A stretch of 39,536 bases of DNA, from assembly GCF_004758605.1 (NCBI RefSeq), contig NZ_CP038512.1, positions 3,022,501 through 3,062,036 of the forward strand, given 5' to 3'. The DNA is from Deinococcus metallilatus (lineage in GTDB: Bacteria > Deinococcota > Deinococci > Deinococcales > Deinococcaceae). A program made the translations under genes and the position numbers. The notes below the pieces were generated by a model. It was not told where the DNA came from. It did not search any database and saw nothing but the letters and a program-made list of their open reading frames with translations. Shown here piece after piece: positions 15,513-35,561 of this stretch (the stretch's first letter is position 1; every line of letters begins with the position of its first letter).

Positions 15513-15550
15513 GAGTTTAATCGGCGGCGGGGGTCACTTCCTGGGGAACG
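15513..15550 (-). repeat. Direct repeat 1: MFS-tail remnant plus leaderless promoter of fumC
   Basis: This 38-base segment matches 16132-16166 except for a three-base length difference and several substitutions. On the minus strand it encodes VPQE..PAAD-stop, a remnant of the MFS C-terminus, and its TAA stop begins the TAAACT -10 box of fumC. Confidence 0.7.
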
Positions 15551-15553
15551 CGC

Positions 15554-16126
15554 TCAGAACACGCAGCGGCCCGAGCTGCGGGGCCAGTCCACGCTCAACC
15601 CCGCAGCTTCATGGCCTGCGACGTTCAGCCCTTCCCGCCTACTCCAGCCCACACGCACGCTTCCGAGCTGACGTTCCTGCCATCCCAGGGCGGCGGTCCA
15701 GTCGTGACGGGCCAGCCCCGGCCAGATGCTTTGCGCCTGCGCCGCCTGCTCCGGGGCGCAACCCTGGAGGAAGCTGCGGGCGACGTGGACGAGGGCCTGC
15801 CGCTGTGAGGCGGTGGGTGAAGTCGTCTCCACGTAGGCCCGCAGACTGTTGACGGTTGAGCTGTTGTCGATGGCAACCGGCGACAGCAATACACGCTCGG
15901 CTTTCGTGCCGACGCGGACCTGCGCGGCATAGGCGTAACCGACGCCCGACATCCAGCGGGCGGAATCCACCTCGAAATTCCCGGTGGGCGCTTCCGTGAC
16001 CGTCACGCCGGGCAACCTCCGCAGGGCGGCGTCACGGGTGAGGGGCGCCGGTGGACCTCCGCCTCCCGCCAGGGCCAGCCCGCTCAGACACAGGGCCAGT
16101 CCTCCCCACCGCTGGACAACCTTCAT
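15554..16126 (-). CDS. Secreted hypothetical protein
   Basis: The 190-residue precursor starts [24 protein letters not shown], a plausible signal peptide. The mature part contains [21 protein letters not shown], an alpha/beta-looking middle with two Cys residues (LQGCAPEQ and RCVF at the C-terminus) that might pair. I do not recognise a family. TAAACT (16133-16138) six bases upstream gives the leaderless start at 16126. The gene is bracketed by a 35-38-base direct repeat whose two copies resemble the tail of the adjacent MFS gene, suggesting that it was inserted between the MFS gene and fumC. Confidence 0.75.
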   Translation of the reverse strand: MKVVQRWGGLALCLSGLALAGGGGPPAPLTRDAALRRLPGVTVTEAPTGNFEVDSARWMSGVGYAYAAQVRVGTKAERVLLSPVAIDNSSTVNSLRAYVETTSPTASQRQALVHVARSFLQGCAPEQAAQAQSIWPGLARHDWTAALGWQERQLGSVRVGWSRREGLNVAGHEAAGLSVDWPRSSGRCVF

Positions 16127-16131
16127 CGCCC

Positions 16132-16166
16132 GAGTTTAATCGGCGGCCGCCCCTTCCTGGGGAACG
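16132..16166 (-). repeat. Direct repeat 2: true MFS C-terminus plus leaderless promoter
   Basis: The in-place copy encodes VPQEGAAAD-stop of the MFS gene; the stop codon TAA (16136-16138) overlaps the TAAACT -10 box of the next gene. It pairs with the remnant copy at 15513-15550. Confidence 0.7.
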
Positions 16167-17368
16167 TCCAGCGCTGCCGTCCCCCGTTCCGCGCGCACCA
16201 CGCCCACCCAGGCCAGCGTCCCCAGCGCCATCATCCCGGCGCAGAGGGCAAACCACAGCGTCACGGGTAAGCGGTCCACCAGCGGCGACACGGCGGCCAG
16301 CGCCAGCGGCATCCCCAGCGACGAGGCGGCCCCCAGCACCGCGAAGACCCGGCCCAGGTAGGCGGCGGGAACCATCTGCTGCATTAGGGTCGTCAGCGGC
16401 GTGTTCAGCAGGCTCAGGCCGAAGCCGAGGACCAGCGCGCAGGCGAGCAGGACTGGAAAGACGGGCGCCCACCCCATGCCTGCGTAGGCCAGCGTCACGA
16501 CGACGAAACCGGCGGTCGTGCCCACACGTGGCGGCAACCGCTGTCCCAGCACGGCGATCAGCGCCCCGGCGAGCAGCATCCCCGCACTTTCCAGCGCGAG
16601 ATAGACGCCGTAGCCCCGCGCCCCCGCCCCCAGCGTCTCCATCAGCTTGGGCAGGACCACCATCACCGGGGCCAGCGCGGCATTCAGCACGAAGCCGATG
16701 ACGGGCACGAAGCTCAGCACCTTCGAGCGCCGCATCAGCCGCAAGCCCGCCCGCACGTCGGCCAGCACGCCCGAAGCGGCCTGAGCGGGAGGACGCGGCG
16801 GCAACCGCACTCCGGTCAGCAACGCCGCGAAGATCAGAAAGCCCACGCCGTCCAGCACGATGGCCAGCGCCGGGGACCAGCGCGAGACGATCCAGCCGCC
16901 CGCCAGCGTGCCGAGCAGCCACAGACCCTGATTGACGCTGCCCAGCAGGCCGTTCGCCCGCGCCAGCTCGCGCTCAGGCACCAGCCCCGGCACGGCGGCA
17001 CTGCTGGCGGGATTGGCAAAGATGGTCGCCAGCCCGGCCAGCAGCGCCGCCCCGTTCACCACCCAGAGCGGCACCTCACTCCAGGCCAGCGCCAATCCGC
17101 CCACGGTGAGTTGCAGCAGCCCGCGCGCGATGTTGGCAGCGATCAGCGGCACCTTCAGGCTCACGCGGTCCACCAGCGCCCCCGCGAGCGGCATCAGCAC
17201 GAAGGGCGCCAGGCTCAGCGCCAGCGTCTGCGCCATGCGGCCCGCCGAGCCGGTCTGGTGCAGCACCAGGAAACTCAGCGCGATAGACGCCAGCGCCGAG
17301 CCGAGTTGCGACTGCGCCGAGCCGAGCAGCCACAGGATGAAGTCACGGTTCCAGAGCTTCGCGGGCAT
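16136..17368 (-). CDS. MFS exporter (enterobactin-exporter/macrolide-efflux-like)
   Basis: A 410-residue membrane protein with about twelve hydrophobic helices. The N-terminus WNRDFILWLLGSAQSQLGSALASIALSFLV and the loop ALVDRVSLK are typical of the MFS_3/EntS-like exporters. The substrate is unknown. The ATG at 17368 is chosen because CAGACT (17375-17380) lies six bases upstream and the protein then starts at the family's usual N-terminus; the open frame extends to 17803 only because it runs antisense through the regulator gene. It is divergently arranged with an ArsR-like regulator, a common layout for regulated efflux pumps. Confidence 0.9.
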   Translation of the reverse strand: MPAKLWNRDFILWLLGSAQSQLGSALASIALSFLVLHQTGSAGRMAQTLALSLAPFVLMPLAGALVDRVSLKVPLIAANIARGLLQLTVGGLALAWSEVPLWVVNGAALLAGLATIFANPASSAAVPGLVPERELARANGLLGSVNQGLWLLGTLAGGWIVSRWSPALAIVLDGVGFLIFAALLTGVRLPPRPPAQAASGVLADVRAGLRLMRRSKVLSFVPVIGFVLNAALAPVMVVLPKLMETLGAGARGYGVYLALESAGMLLAGALIAVLGQRLPPRVGTTAGFVVVTLAYAGMGWAPVFPVLLACALVLGFGLSLLNTPLTTLMQQMVPAAYLGRVFAVLGAASSLGMPLALAAVSPLVDRLPVTLWFALCAGMMALGTLAWVGVVRAERGTAALDVPQEGAAAD

Positions 17369-17440
17369 GGCCTGAGTCTGAAAAGGGTCTACTCGAAAGG
17401 ACAGGGGCCTTTTGGAGTTGGCGCCTTCTACACTCGTCGC

Positions 17441-18067
17441 ATGACCGGGCATCAAGTGGCGAACGCGGCCCAGGCGGCCCTGCTGCTGGACGTGACGCTG
17501 CGCCCGCTGCTGGGGTTCCTGATGCACGCGCCGCGCAGCGCGAGTGAGGTGGCCGCACATCTGGACGTGAACTTGCAGCGTGCCCATTACCTGCTGGGCA
17601 AGCTGGTGCGGGCGGGCGTGGCGGAGGTCGTCAGCGTGCAGCCCCGCGCGGGGCGGGCGGTCAAGTGGTACCGGGTGGCCCCGCGCTGGTTCATTTCCTT
17701 CGAGGTCACGGGCGCGGAGACACTGGAAGCCTTTCTGGCCGCGCAGATCCTGCCGCGTATGGCACGGTTCGTGCAGCTCAGTACGAACCTGCTGCGTGAG
17801 CACCAGCCGATCTGGGGCTACTGGCTGGAACAGGGACCTGAGACGAGCAATCTCCGCATGGGCGACCTCGGCGGGACGGCGGATGCCCTCTTTGTCGGAG
17901 ACGAACCCTTCCTGCTGAATATTGGCAACAACCGCCTCAGCCGCGAGCGGGCCGCCGAACTCAAGCGCCGCCTGATCGCCTTACTGGAGGAGTTCAGCGA
18001 TCCGGAAACCGCAGGCGCACCCGAGTACACCATCGGCCTGATGCTGGTGCGCGGCGGCGTGGACTGA
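17441..18067 (+). CDS. ArsR-like winged-helix transcriptional regulator
   Basis: The 208-residue protein has an N-terminal winged helix-turn-helix (about residues 15-85: LLGFLMHAPRSASEVAAHLDVNLQRAHYLLGKLVRAGVAEVV, wing RAGRAVKWYRV) and a larger C-terminal domain with no recognised ligand pocket. A role as repressor of the divergent MFS exporter is the natural inference. TACACT (17429-17434) six bases before the ATG gives a leaderless start. It lacks the Cys-rich metal site of classical ArsR/SmtB proteins, so a metal signal is unlikely. Confidence 0.85.
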   Translation: MTGHQVANAAQAALLLDVTLRPLLGFLMHAPRSASEVAAHLDVNLQRAHYLLGKLVRAGVAEVVSVQPRAGRAVKWYRVAPRWFISFEVTGAETLEAFLAAQILPRMARFVQLSTNLLREHQPIWGYWLEQGPETSNLRMGDLGGTADALFVGDEPFLLNIGNNRLSRERAAELKRRLIALLEEFSDPETAGAPEYTIGLMLVRGGVD

Positions 18068-18133
18068 AGCGCCGTTCACCTTTCCCCTCCCAACACCCCA
18101 GCCTTCAAAAGAAGGACAGCTCACTTTCCCTCA

Positions 18134-18180
18134 TTGCTCCTTACCGTACGGTAAGTCAGTCTTAGTTACCTATCGGTAAG
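18134..18180 (+). promoter_or_regulatory. Promoter with two TetR-type palindromic operators
   Basis: TTACCGTACGGTAA (18141-18154) is a perfect 14-base palindrome and TTACCTATCGGTAA (18166-18179) a near-perfect copy, 25 bases centre to centre. A possible promoter is TTGCTC (18134-18139), 17 bases, CAGTCT (18157-18162), which puts the first operator exactly between -35 and -10 and the second over the start site. The shape is typical of a TetR-family repressor. No TetR gene lies in the window, and the neighbouring ArsR-like protein is a less likely binder. GGGAGG (18188-18193) precedes the ATG at 18198. Confidence 0.7.
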
Positions 18181-18197
18181 TAAGCTCGGGAGGTTCT

Positions 18198-19274
18198 ATG
18201 TATCTGGCCCTGCGCGAACTGCAACATCACCGCTTCCGCTCACTGCTGATCGGCGGCATCGTCGCCCTGATCGCCTTCATGGTCTTTATGCTGACCGGCC
18301 TGACCCGCGGTCTTGCCCACGACAACGCGGCGCTGCTGATCGAAACCCCCGCCACCCATTTCGTCACCATCAGGGATGCCGAGGGCGTCTTCACCCGCTC
18401 CTTCCTGACCGCCGATGACGTGCAGCGCATTCGGGCCATCGCCGGAAAGGACGCCACATCCCTCGCCCAGAGCTTCGCCAGTTTCAGCAACGGCGAGCGG
18501 CAACTCAGTGCCGTGCTGGTGGGCGTGGAGCCGCAGAGCTTCATGACGCCCACAGCCACGCAGGGCCAAGCCCTGAAGGCAGACAGCACCGGCGCGGTCG
18601 TGGACGCCTCCTTCCGCGAGGACGGCGTGAAGTTGGGGGACACCCTCACCCTCAAGCCCAGTGGCGACACCGTGAAGGTCATGGGCTTTACGGAGGGGGC
18701 CCGCCTGAACCACCAGCCGGTCGTCTTTGTCACGCTGGACCGCTGGCACGCGCTGAATCCCCGCACGGGCGACACGGTGAACACCGTCGCGCTGAAGACG
18801 GACGCCGCCACCGCCGCCCGCCTCGCCCAAGTGGACGGCCTGGGCGTCTCGACCCGCGCCCAGACCCTCCAGGCCCTCCCCGGCTACAAGGAGGAGCAGG
18901 GCAGCCTGACGATGATTCAGGTGTTCCTGGTGGTCGTGGCTGCCTTCGTGATGGCCGTGTTCTTCTACGTGCTGACGCTGCAAAAGACGCCGCAGCTCGG
19001 GCTGCTCAAGGCCATCGGGGCGAGTACCCGGACCCTGGCCGGAAGCCTGGTGGCGCAGATGCTGCTGCTGACCGTGCTGGCCGTGGCCTTCGCTGGACTG
19101 GTCACGCTGGGGGCCGTGGCGCTGCTGCCCGCCGGGCTGCCCTTCGCGCTGACCACCCCCACCCTGCTCGGTGCCTCTGCCCTGCTGGTCGTGGTCGCGG
19201 CCCTCAGCAGCCTGCTGAGCCTGCGGAGCATCGCCCGCGTCGATCCGCTCATTGCGATTGGCACGGCGGCTTGA
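18198..19274 (+). CDS. ABC transporter permease, FtsX/DevC type
   Basis: A 358-residue permease with one N-terminal transmembrane helix (about 16-36), a large extracytoplasmic domain (about 40-235) and three C-terminal helices separated by short loops, the MacB/FtsX/DevC topology. LKAIGASTRTLAGSLVAQ after the second helix is the conserved coupling motif. With the ATPase that follows it would form a mechanotransmission-type exporter or lipoprotein/peptide exporter rather than an importer. Two palindromic operators cover its promoter, so the pair is probably inducible. No periplasmic adaptor (HlyD/DevB) gene is next to it. Confidence 0.9.
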   Translation: MYLALRELQHHRFRSLLIGGIVALIAFMVFMLTGLTRGLAHDNAALLIETPATHFVTIRDAEGVFTRSFLTADDVQRIRAIAGKDATSLAQSFASFSNGERQLSAVLVGVEPQSFMTPTATQGQALKADSTGAVVDASFREDGVKLGDTLTLKPSGDTVKVMGFTEGARLNHQPVVFVTLDRWHALNPRTGDTVNTVALKTDAATAARLAQVDGLGVSTRAQTLQALPGYKEEQGSLTMIQVFLVVVAAFVMAVFFYVLTLQKTPQLGLLKAIGASTRTLAGSLVAQMLLLTVLAVAFAGLVTLGAVALLPAGLPFALTTPTLLGASALLVVVAALSSLLSLRSIARVDPLIAIGTAA

Positions 19275-19313
19275 AGGCCCCGCAACCTCTCCCCCACCCC
19301 CAAAGGAGCTGCC

Positions 19314-20039
19314 ATGACTGCGATTCTTGAAACGCCCCGCCCCTTCCCACAGGCCGCCAACTCCATGACCCCCATCCTGTCCCTGCGGAACGTCAGCAAG
19401 ACCTATGGCGACGGCGAGGGCACCATCACCGCCCTGCACCCCGCCACGCTCGAGGTCCGGCCCGGCGAACTGGTCGCTGTGAATGGCCCCAGCGGCAGCG
19501 GCAAGAGTACGTTCCTGTCCATCGCGGGCGCGTTGCTGCGGCCCACGTCCGGGCAGGTGGTCATCGCGGGACAGGACGTGACGGCGCTACCCCAGGGCGC
19601 GCTGCCCGCCTTCCGCCTGGAACACCTCGGCTTCGTGCTCCAGAGCAGCAACCTGATTCCCTACCTGACCATGCGCGAACAGCTCACGCTGGTGCCGCGC
19701 CTGGCGGGCAGCAACAGCCGGGAAGCGGCGCGGCAGGCGGACGAGCTGCTGCGAACCCTCGGCCTTCTGGACCGTGCCCGCCATTACCCCGATGCCCTGA
19801 GCGGCGGGCAGCGGCAACGGGTGGCCATCGCCCGCGCGCTGATGAACGACCCGGCGCTGATCCTGGCCGACGAACCCACCGCCAGCCTGGACGGGACGCG
19901 GGGCCGCGAGGTGGTGCGGATGCTCGCGCGGGAGGTTCACGAATGGGGCAAGGCCGCCGTGATGGTCACCCACGACGAGCGCGTGCTGGACCTGTGCGAC
20001 CGCGTGGTTCAGATCGTGGATGGCCGCCTGAGCGGTTGA
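19314..20039 (+). CDS. ABC transporter ATP-binding protein, LolD/DevA type
   Basis: The 241-residue ATPase partners the preceding permease. Walker A is GPSGSGKST (58-66), the Q-loop is [13 protein letters not shown], the signature [15 protein letters not shown], Walker [14 protein letters not shown], and the H-loop MVTHDERV. The first 18 residues are an unusual extension before the normal N-terminus ([15 protein letters not shown]). The start at 19314 is kept because AAAGGAG lies seven bases upstream; a start at 19365 would give the standard length. It lies 39 bases after the permease gene, same strand. Confidence 0.92.
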   Translation: MTAILETPRPFPQAANSMTPILSLRNVSKTYGDGEGTITALHPATLEVRPGELVAVNGPSGSGKSTFLSIAGALLRPTSGQVVIAGQDVTALPQGALPAFRLEHLGFVLQSSNLIPYLTMREQLTLVPRLAGSNSREAARQADELLRTLGLLDRARHYPDALSGGQRQRVAIARALMNDPALILADEPTASLDGTRGREVVRMLAREVHEWGKAAVMVTHDERVLDLCDRVVQIVDGRLSG

Positions 20040-20075
20040 CCTCACCGTCTGCCCGCCCTCTCCGTGACAGACTTT

Positions 20076-21115
<1,040 letters not shown>

Positions 21116-21159
21116 AGATCAGTCATCTTCGGGGAAAGGGCGCGTGGAATACTGCCCGC

Positions 21160-22512
<1,353 letters not shown>

Positions 22513-22522
22513 CCGCGCCGTA

Positions 22523-22566
22523 CAGGAGAGAGGGGGAGGGCAAGCACGCTCTCCCCCTCTCCCCTG
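22523..22566. terminator. Bidirectional hairpin between vanW and parB
   Basis: Arms 22523-22538 and 22551-22566 pair at 15 of 16 positions (purine-rich GAGAGGGGGAG against its complement) around a 12-base loop, between two convergent genes. No T-run is present on either side. Confidence 0.55.
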
Positions 22567-22569
22567 TTC

Positions 22570-25223
<2,654 letters not shown>

Positions 25224-25225
25224 TG

Positions 25226-27034
<1,809 letters not shown>

Positions 27035-27133
27035 ACCAGCCGGAAGTGTAGCAGTGGGGGAGAGGCGGGCATTCCGTCCCTGATCACGGTACTCGGACCA
27101 GCAGAAAGGCCGCGCAGCCATTAAGCTCCAGGT

Positions 27134-28735
27134 ATGGACTTCGAAACGCTGCGGGCAGACCTGATCGGCACCGACGCCGTGATCGTCACGCCCTTCGGAC
27201 GGCGGCGCGTCACCTACGCCGATTACGTGGCCTCGGGCCGGGCCCTCCGCAGCGTGGAGGAGCGGATGGCCCGCCTGGCCCTCCCGCTGTACGCCAATAC
27301 GCACAGCGAGGACAGCGCGACTGGAGCGCATTCCACCCACCTCAGCCACCAGGCAGCGGCGTACGTGAAGGCGCAGCTCGGCGGGGACCAGACGTGCAAG
27401 CTGGTCTTCTGCGGGTCCGGGAGCACCGCCGCCGTCCGCCGGATGCAGGACATCCTGGGCCTGACGGTGCCGCACGCGCACCGGGAAGCGGTGCTGGCCG
27501 CCCTCCCCGAACGTGACCGCCCGGTGGTCTTCGTCGGCCCCTACGAGCACCACAGCAACGAGGTGAGCTGGCGCGAAACCATCGCGGAGGTGATCGAGGT
27601 GCCGCTGTGTCCGCGCGGGAATCTGGATCTGGACGCGCTGGTGCGGCGGCTGAAGGACCCGGCGCTGGCGGGCCGCCCCAAGATTGGCTCCTTCAGCGCC
27701 GCGAGCAATGTCACCGGGCTGCTGACCGACACCCGGACCATCGCCCGCGTGCTCCACGCGCACGGAGCGTTCGCCTTCTTCGATTTCGCGGCGAGCGCGC
27801 CCTACGTGCAGATCGACATGAAGCCGGGGCAGCCCGACGGCTACGACGCGGTGTTCCTGAGCCCGCACAAGTTCGTGGGCGGCCCGGGGACCCCGGGGCT
27901 GCTGTGTTTCCAGGCCCACCTGTACCATCTGGCGGTGCCCAGCGTGCCGGGGGGCGGCACCGTGCAGTACGTCAGCCGCACCCGGCACGACTTTGTTGAC
28001 GACATCGAGGCGCGCGAGGACGCGGGGACCCCGGCGATCCTGGGCAAACTGCGAACCGCGCTCGCGTTTCACGTGAAAGAACAGCTCGGGGTGGAGCGCC
28101 TGACCGCCCGTGAACATGAACTGTATGCCCGCGCCTGTGCCCGGTTGGGGCCGAACCCCCGCGTTCAGCTCCTGGGCAACCCGCAGGCGTCCCGGCTGGC
28201 CTTCCTGTCCTTTCTGATCCGGCCGGACGGCGAAGACCGCTTCCTGCACCCCCGGCTGGTCGTGCGGCTCCTGAACGACCTGTTCGGGATTCAGGCGCGG
28301 GGCGGCTGTGCCTGCGCCGGGCCGTACGGCCACGCCCTGCTGGCCATTGACGATGCCCGCAGCGTCCGTTACGAGCAGTGCATCCTGGGGAATCTGAACG
28401 GCCTGAAACCGGGCTGGACGCGCCTGAACCTGGCGCCCTGGGCAACGGACGAGGAGGTGGAGTTCCTGCTCGCGGCCACCGAGTTCATCGCGGCCTATGG
28501 GGAACGGTTCCTGCCGCTCTACACGCTGGACTGGCACAGCGGCGCGTGGAGCCACCCGCAGGACGGGGCACCCGCCGACCTCTTCGGGGAGACCTTCCCC
28601 GAGCGGGAGGAAGGCCCGGTCCCCTACGCCGACTATCTGGCGCAGGCCCAGGCGCTGGCGACCACCCTGGAAGTAGGAGAGGGGCGGCCTCTTCCGGAGG
28701 GGGTGCCCCAGGATCTGGTCTTCTTCACGTATTGA
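27134..28735 (+). CDS. Class V aminotransferase / cysteine desulfurase-like protein, extended
   Basis: A PLP enzyme of fold type I with a SufS/CsdA-like core: [32 protein letters not shown] for phosphate binding, [14 protein letters not shown] with the PLP-binding Asp, and [15 protein letters not shown] with Lys246 as the Schiff-base lysine. At 533 residues it is over 100 longer than typical desulfurases. A C-terminal loop [15 protein letters not shown] has two Cys that could be the sulfur acceptor or structural. The true substrate is not determined. TAAGCT (27122-27127) six bases before the ATG marks a leaderless start. A parS-like site lies in its coding sequence. It is divergent from mnmG. 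Confidence 0.85.
   Translation: MDFETLRADLIGTDAVIVTPFGRRRVTYADYVASGRALRSVEERMARLALPLYANTHSEDSATGAHSTHLSHQAAAYVKAQLGGDQTCKLVFCGSGSTAAVRRMQDILGLTVPHAHREAVLAALPERDRPVVFVGPYEHHSNEVSWRETIAEVIEVPLCPRGNLDLDALVRRLKDPALAGRPKIGSFSAASNVTGLLTDTRTIARVLHAHGAFAFFDFAASAPYVQIDMKPGQPDGYDAVFLSPHKFVGGPGTPGLLCFQAHLYHLAVPSVPGGGTVQYVSRTRHDFVDDIEAREDAGTPAILGKLRTALAFHVKEQLGVERLTAREHELYARACARLGPNPRVQLLGNPQASRLAFLSFLIRPDGEDRFLHPRLVVRLLNDLFGIQARGGCACAGPYGHALLAIDDARSVRYEQCILGNLNGLKPGWTRLNLAPWATDEEVEFLLAATEFIAAYGERFLPLYTLDWHSGAWSHPQDGAPADLFGETFPEREEGPVPYADYLAQAQALATTLEVGEGRPLPEGVPQDLVFFTY
28065..28080. other. parS: parS-like site 3
   Basis: CGTTTCACGTGAAAGA matches the ParB consensus at 14 of 16 positions, inside the aminotransferase gene, about 4.6 kb from parB. 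Confidence 0.7.
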
Positions 28736-28778
28736 GGGGCCGGGCCGGAGGCCGTGACGCCCGGGGCGGGCGAACGGC

Positions 28779-28800
28779 TAGAATGCCTAACGAGCGTTTG
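28779..28800 (+). promoter_or_regulatory. Promoter with PaaR-like TetR operator before the oxoacid dehydrogenase operon
   Basis: A TAGAAT -10 box (28779-28784) is followed at once by CTAACGAGCGTTTG (28787-28800), which fits the CNAACGNNCGTTNG palindrome recalled for the Thermus TetR regulator PaaR. The expected start site (about 28791) falls inside the palindrome, so a bound repressor would block initiation. No regulator gene is adjacent. Confidence 0.6.
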
Positions 28801-28876
28801 CTAGACATATGTTGCCTGGAGAAAAGGCAGAGGCTGCCAGTGGGCGGCATTCTGCCCCGGCGCTCAGGAGGCCCCA

Positions 28877-29982
<1,106 letters not shown>

Positions 29983-29986
<4 letters not shown>

Positions 29987-31005
29987 CGGCCACCCAGTCC
30001 AAACCGGCGGCCAGCGGCAGCGCCGGGGAAACGCGCACCCTGACCCTGATCCAGGCGATCACCGAGGCCATGCAGGAGGAACTCGCCCGCGACGAGCGCG
30101 TGGTCGTGTTCGGGGAGGACGTGGGGGCACGCGGCGGCGTGTTCCTGGCGACGGCGGGCTTGCAGGAACAGTTCGGCCAGAAGCGCGTTTTCGATACCCC
30201 GCTCTCCGAGGCGAGCATCGTCGGGGCAGCGGTCGGGATGGCGGTGCGCGGTCTGCGCCCCATCGCCGAAATCCAGTTCGCGGACTACATGGGGCCGGGC
30301 TTCGACCAGATCATCAGCCAGGCGGCCAAGATTCGTTACCGCAGCGGCGGGCAGTTCAGCGCGCCCCTGGTGATCCGCACGCCCTCCGGCGGCGGCGTGA
30401 AGGGCGGGCACCACCACAGCCAGAGCCCCGAGAGCTACTTCACGCACACCCCCGGCCTCAAGGTCGTGATGCCCAGCACCCCCTACGACGCCAAAGGGCT
30501 GCTGAAGGCCGCCGTGCGCGGGGGCGACCCGGTGATCTACTTCGAACCCAAGCGCCTCTACCGCGCCGTGAAGGGCCAGGTGCCGACCCACGACTACACG
30601 GTCGAACTCGGCAAGGGCGCCGTGCGCCGCGAGGGGACCGACCTGACCATCATCGGCTACGGCGGCGTGATGCCCGACGCCGAGAAGGCTGCCCAAGCGC
30701 TGGCCGCCGAGGGCGTGCAGGCGGAAGTCATCGACCTGCGCTCGCTGGTTCCCTGGGACCGCGACCTGGTGCTAACCAGTGTGGCCAAGACTGGCCGCGC
30801 GGTGCTGGTCAGCGAGGCCCCGCGCACCTCGAACTTCATGGGCGAGGTGGCGTACGTGATTCAGGAGCACCTGTTCGACCAGCTCCTCGCGCCGGTCATG
30901 CAGGTCGCGGGCTTCGACACGCCGTACCCTTACGTGCAGGACAAGGTGTACCTCCCCGGCGCGAACCGGATCGCGGCGGCCTGCGTGCGGGCGCTGAACT
31001 ACTGA
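29983..31005 (+). CDS. 2-oxoacid dehydrogenase E1 beta subunit (branched-chain type)
   Basis: The 340-residue transketolase-like beta subunit pairs with E1 alpha to form the alpha2beta2 decarboxylase. Diagnostic blocks are [61 protein letters not shown] and [16 protein letters not shown]. It overlaps the E1 alpha gene as ATGA, consistent with translational coupling and 1:1 stoichiometry. The C-terminal segment [24 protein letters not shown] is normal for the family. Confidence 0.93.
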
Positions 31006-31013
31006 CGCCCCGC

Positions 31014-31247
31014 ATGAAACCCGACTTCCTGCGTCCCCTGCTCGGCCTCCTCGGCCTGGCCATCGGCTTCGGCGTGTACCCGCTCGCGGAGCGTGCGCCG
31101 CAGCCCTGGCCGGGCGTGCTGATCGGCGCGATGTTCGTGTTGCTGGGCGTGGGCGCCTGGCTCTACGCGCGGGGCGAACGCTGGATTCAGGTGCTGGGCG
31201 CCGCGCTGCTGGTCTACGGCCTCCTCCGAATGTTTCTCATCCGCTGA
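31014..31247 (+). CDS. Small membrane protein between E1 beta and E2 genes
   Basis: A 77-residue protein with two to three hydrophobic helices (about 8-27, 33-52 and 58-74) and Arg-rich connecting loops. I do not recognise it. It begins eight bases after the E1 beta stop with no clear Shine-Dalgarno, so reinitiation is likely. Its stop codon (31245-31247) lies inside a copy of the palindromic repeat family. A role for a membrane protein in an otherwise cytosolic oxoacid dehydrogenase operon is not obvious. Confidence 0.75.
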   Translation: MKPDFLRPLLGLLGLAIGFGVYPLAERAPQPWPGVLIGAMFVLLGVGAWLYARGERWIQVLGAALLVYGLLRMFLIR

Positions 31248-31277
31248 CGGCTGATCGCTGAAAGCGGACAGCTTCTC
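31242..31277 (+). repeat. Palindromic repeat family, copy C (partial)
   Basis: CGCTGACGGCTGATCGCTGA plus AAGCGGACAGCTTCTC lines up with the right half of copy A (404-438) with few changes; it lacks a matching left arm. It contributes the stop codon of the small membrane protein. Confidence 0.65.
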
Positions 31278-31295
31278 CCACCCACGAGGTCCCGA

Positions 31296-32840
<1,545 letters not shown>

Positions 32841-32844
32841 GAGC

Positions 32845-32912
32845 CGCCAGCGACCAGCAGCCGCCAGCTTTGAGCCTCTTGCTGGCGGCTGGTCGCTGAT
32901 CGCTTTGCTTTT
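32845..32912. repeat. Intergenic palindromic repeat, copy D
   Basis: The left arm AGCGACCAG-CAG-CCGCCAGC and the right arm GCTGGCGGCTGGTCGCT pair with a 3-base bulge and are nearly the sequence of copy A. It is followed by TGATCGCTTTGCTTTTTAAA, so here a T-run is present and termination after the E2 gene is plausible. Confidence 0.75.
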
Positions 32913-33012
32913 TAAACTCTCATCATGGGGGCGTCAGGTTGACCCGGTAGTGTATTTGTTCACAGGACGTGCGCGGCAGTTGCGCGCCTGAAGATTGGAT
33001 ACAGTGACCCCG

Positions 33013-34098
<1,086 letters not shown>

Positions 34099-34110
34099 GA
34101 CTGCCCGAAC

Positions 34111-34202
34111 TACACTCCGGCCATGACCCCGACCGCCGCCCCCCCTGCGCCCGCCCGCCGGGGTGGGCCGCGCCGCTTTGGCGGGACTGTCCCGGAGGCC
34201 GC

Positions 34203-34206
<4 letters not shown>
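34111..34206 (+). CDS. Possible 27-residue leaderless upstream ORF coupled to the kinase gene
   Basis: TACACT (34111-34116) is six bases before ATG 34123. The frame encodes [15 protein letters not shown].. and ends with TGA at 34204-34206, overlapping the GTG start of the kinase (GTGA). The listed interval includes the -10 box; the ORF is 34123-34206. It would give a second transcript entry to the kinase gene. The peptide has no recognisable family and may matter only as a ribosome feed. Confidence 0.4.
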
Positions 34207-35540
<1,334 letters not shown>

Positions 35541-35561
35541 CCCGCCCGCTATCCTGCCCGC

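Noticed and set aside
18101..18116. CCTTC-AAAA-GAAGG hairpin as a terminator of the regulator gene
   Set aside because: Five-base stem without a T-run is too weak to call.
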